From: Pseudomonadota bacterium
GTDB taxonomy: Bacteria > Bdellovibrionota_C > UBA2361 > SZUA-149 > DAOLCO01
Length of the DNA: 64,000 nucleotides
Assembly (NCBI GenBank): GCA_027487795.1
Contig: JAIYCX010000039.1
Coordinates: 481,811 to 545,810 of the forward strand
Direction of reading: 5' to 3'
Part shown: piece by piece, positions 61,814-64,000 of the stretch
How positions within the stretch are numbered: the stretch's first letter is position 1
Layout: every line of letters starts with the position of its first letter
Translations under genes and position numbers: made by a program
Notes under the pieces: generated by a model
Database searches by the model: none
The model's input: only the letters and a program-made list of their open reading frames with translations
What the model was told of the DNA's origin: nothing

Positions 61814-64000
61814 TTATTCAGTTAACATCTCACAACTACAAAACAAATTCCTATCGCCATAAGCATTATCTATTCTAGCAACATATGGCCAAAACTTTCT
61901 CTCTTTTACCCAAGGTAAAGGATAGACAGCTTCTTCTTTGCTATACGGATAGCTCCATTCGGAGACTAGCGAATCTACAGTGTGGGGAGAATTTTTTAAT
62001 AAATTATTTTCTTTATTTGCAGTGCCATTTGCTACTTGATCTATTTCCTTTTTGATCTGAATCATGGCATCGCAGAAATAATCTAGTTCTTCTATTGATT
62101 CGCTCTCAGTCGGTTCTATCATTAATGTTTCAGCTACTGGAAAAGAAACTGTCGGTGCATGAAAGCCAAAATCAATTAATCTTTTTGCAACATCAATTAC
62201 TTCAATACCAACTGTTCTTTTTAAATTTCTTAAATCTAAAATACACTCATGAGCGATATAACCATTTGCTCCAGTATATAAAATCGGAAAATGATCTTTT
62301 AAACGTTTAGCTACATAATTTGCATTTAGTATTGCTACTTGAGAGGCATATTTTAAAGACTCTCCGCCCATCATTCTCATATACATCCATGGGATGACTA
62401 GTATTAATGCAGATCCATATGGAGCACCTGAGACAGAGCCACTTCCCTCTTGACCCATTAAATTATGTCCAGGTAAAAACTCTCTTAAAAATTCTCTCCC
62501 TGCAATTGGCCCCATTCCTGGCCCACCGCCACCGTGTGGGATACAAAATGTTTTATGAAGATTTAAGTGACAGACATCAGCTCCGAACTGCCCAGCTTTA
62601 CAAACTCCTACTTGAGCATTTAAATTTGCTCCGTCCATATAGACTAAGCCACCTTCTTCGTGAATTATTTCGCATAATGATTTAATCCCGGATTCAAAAA
62701 CTCCGTGAGTAGAAGGATAAGTTACCATTAACGCTGCAACCTTACCTTTATGCTCAAAAACCTTAGCTTTAATATCTTCTAAATCTATATTTCCAGATTC
62801 ATCGCACTTTGTTACTACCACTTTCATCCCAGCCATCTGCGCACTTGCTGGATTTGTTCCGTGAGCAGAAGATGGAATGATACAAACATCCCGAGATTCT
62901 CCCTTACTCTTAAAATATTCTCTAATTACCATCAAGCCTGCATACTCCCCTTGCGAGCCAGCATTTGGCTGCAAAGATACTGCTGGAAGGCCAGTAATGT
63001 CCCCAATCCAACTTTCAAGGTCCTTGAATAATTTTTGATAGCCACTAGCTTGATCAGTCGGTGCAAATGGATGAATATTACCAAACTCAGGGTATGACAC
63101 TGGCATCATTTCACTGGCTGCATTTAATTTCATAGTGCAAGAACCAAGTGGAATCATGGAATGAGCAAGAGAAAGATCTCTACCTTGAAGTTTAGTAATG
63201 TATCTTAAAAGTTCAGTTTCTGAATGATGACTGTTAAATACTTTTGCTTGTAGGTACTTAGTTGTTCTTTCTTGATCTTTTGGGAAGCTTGATTTTAATT
63301 CTATATCTTGGAACGTTTCCTCATGTCCGGTAATTACAAAAAATAGATCTTCTAGATCCGATAAAGAAGTTGTCTCATCAAGGCTTAATGAAATGCTTGT
63401 TGGACTGATATATCTAAGATTAATCTTCTTAGCTAAAGCTCTTTCTATTATTCTCTGTATTCCGCTAATCTTATCCATTGTAAGAGTGTCGAAATAATTA
63501 TCTGATCTAAGTTTTAATCCTTGATCTGATATTTTTTTAGCTAAAAAAGCTGTTAAATTATGTACTCTATCGGATATATTTTTTAAACCACTTGGCCCAT
63601 GATAAACGGCGTACATACTAGACATGATCGCCAGTAGCACTTGCGCAGTGCAAATATTACTTGTCGCTCTTTCTCTTCTAATATGCTGCTCTCTGGTTTG
63701 AAGTGCGAGTCTTAAAGCAGGCTTACCTGTGATATCTTTAGAAACTCCAACTAATCTTCCTGGTATTTCTCTTTGATATTCAGTTTTGGTAGCAAAAAAA
63801 GCAGCATGAGGTCCACCGTAACCTAATGGCACTCCAAATCTTTGAGAGTTACCAACTACTACATCAGCCCCGTATTCTCCTGGTGACTTGCCTTTACATA
63901 AATATAATAAATCTGATGCAACTATTAAGGCAGCATCGTGATCTTTTGAAAACTTAGAGAAGCTAGCTAAATCAATAATCTCACCATAAGTATCAGGAGA
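61814..64000 (-). CDS. gcvP: glycine dehydrogenase (decarboxylating), P protein; 5' end outside the window
   Basis: The P protein of the glycine cleavage system. The frame runs from TAA at 61814 to the window edge. The visible 728 residues, of about 950, include [29 protein letters not shown] (with a GTG-encoded Val that might be mistaken for a start), [17 protein letters not shown], and the PLP lysine in [21 protein letters not shown]. This is a fused single-chain GcvP. gcvT and gcvH are not in the window. With GlyA it sets the glycine/one-carbon balance. Confidence 0.95.
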   Translation of the reverse strand, partial: SPDTYGEIIDLASFSKFSKDHDAALIVASDLLYLCKGKSPGEYGADVVVGNSQRFGVPLGYGGPHAAFFATKTEYQREIPGRLVGVSKDITGKPALRLALQTREQHIRRERATSNICTAQVLLAIMSSMYAVYHGPSGLKNISDRVHNLTAFLAKKISDQGLKLRSDNYFDTLTMDKISGIQRIIERALAKKINLRYISPTSISLSLDETTSLSDLEDLFFVITGHEETFQDIELKSSFPKDQERTTKYLQAKVFNSHHSETELLRYITKLQGRDLSLAHSMIPLGSCTMKLNAASEMMPVSYPEFGNIHPFAPTDQASGYQKLFKDLESWIGDITGLPAVSLQPNAGSQGEYAGLMVIREYFKSKGESRDVCIIPSSAHGTNPASAQMAGMKVVVTKCDESGNIDLEDIKAKVFEHKGKVAALMVTYPSTHGVFESGIKSLCEIIHEEGGLVYMDGANLNAQVGVCKAGQFGADVCHLNLHKTFCIPHGGGGPGMGPIAGREFLREFLPGHNLMGQEGSGSVSGAPYGSALILVIPWMYMRMMGGESLKYASQVAILNANYVAKRLKDHFPILYTGANGYIAHECILDLRNLKRTVGIEVIDVAKRLIDFGFHAPTVSFPVAETLMIEPTESESIEELDYFCDAMIQIKKEIDQVANGTANKENNLLKNSPHTVDSLVSEWSYPYSKEEAVYPLPWVKERKFWPYVARIDNAYGDRNLFCSCEMLTE

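Overview
This is an AT-rich chromosomal window from a flagellated, diderm bacterium that uses the standard code. An outer-membrane porin, many lipobox lipoproteins, signal peptides, MurG/FtsW/MraY, a flagellin and a tRNA-Gln all point that way. The gene set (DUF2959 lipoprotein, HTTM protein, membrane pyrophosphatase, biosynthetic arginine decarboxylase, two-domain GcvP) suits a proteobacterium or a deltaproteobacterial-grade lineage such as Bdellovibrionota or SAR324. I cannot fix the taxon from sequence alone.

Layout. 1-2.4 kb (minus) is a tRNA-thiolation operon: cysteine desulfurase, mnmA and the first codons of a MiaB-type methylthiotransferase. 2.4-3.5 kb holds a GGQ release-factor-like protein overlapping a bacterial phospholipid-scramblase homologue. 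3.5-5.9 kb holds a flagellin whose variable region is seven FG-GAP blades, with GC-rich dispersed repeats abutting its start codon. 5.9-13 kb has a K+-type membrane pyrophosphatase, nitroreductase, tRNA-Gln, ispE and small envelope proteins. 13-18.5 kb has an SDR, speA, lipoproteins and a secreted metalloprotease-like protein. 18.6-24.5 kb is a one-strand cluster of TadE/TadG-like pilin-type proteins, Cys-rich proteins and a Pro/Thr/Asn repeat protein, which may be an undescribed surface appendage. 24.5-31 kb is a polysaccharide/glycan region: a ColD-like Lys-to-His DegT protein, a GDP-fucose/colitose-synthase-like SDR, GT2, a probable GT-C, a pseudopilin-like protein probably starting at ATT, and an HTTM protein.

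31-45 kb carries a CDGSH protein, a tandem-Cache sensor without membrane segments, a porin, amt, murG-ftsW-mraY, birA and a hybrid histidine kinase. 45-47.8 kb is the most unusual stretch of DNA. The 3' end of the kinase gene recurs twice as decayed remnants. Each remnant is preceded by a nearly identical 150-bp foldback element in opposite orientation, and between them lies a three-gene island (DUF5677, a secreted protein, a Rap1a/Tai-like protein).

47.8-56.5 kb is mostly housekeeping: a cytochrome c lipoprotein, glyA, acpP, fabG, plsX, rpmF, a DCC thiol oxidoreductase and argG, the last followed by a 170-bp element with perfect 28-bp arms. 56.5-61.8 kb is accessory: small membrane proteins, one gene broken by a single stop, a CorC-type protein and orphan genes. 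The window ends inside gcvP.
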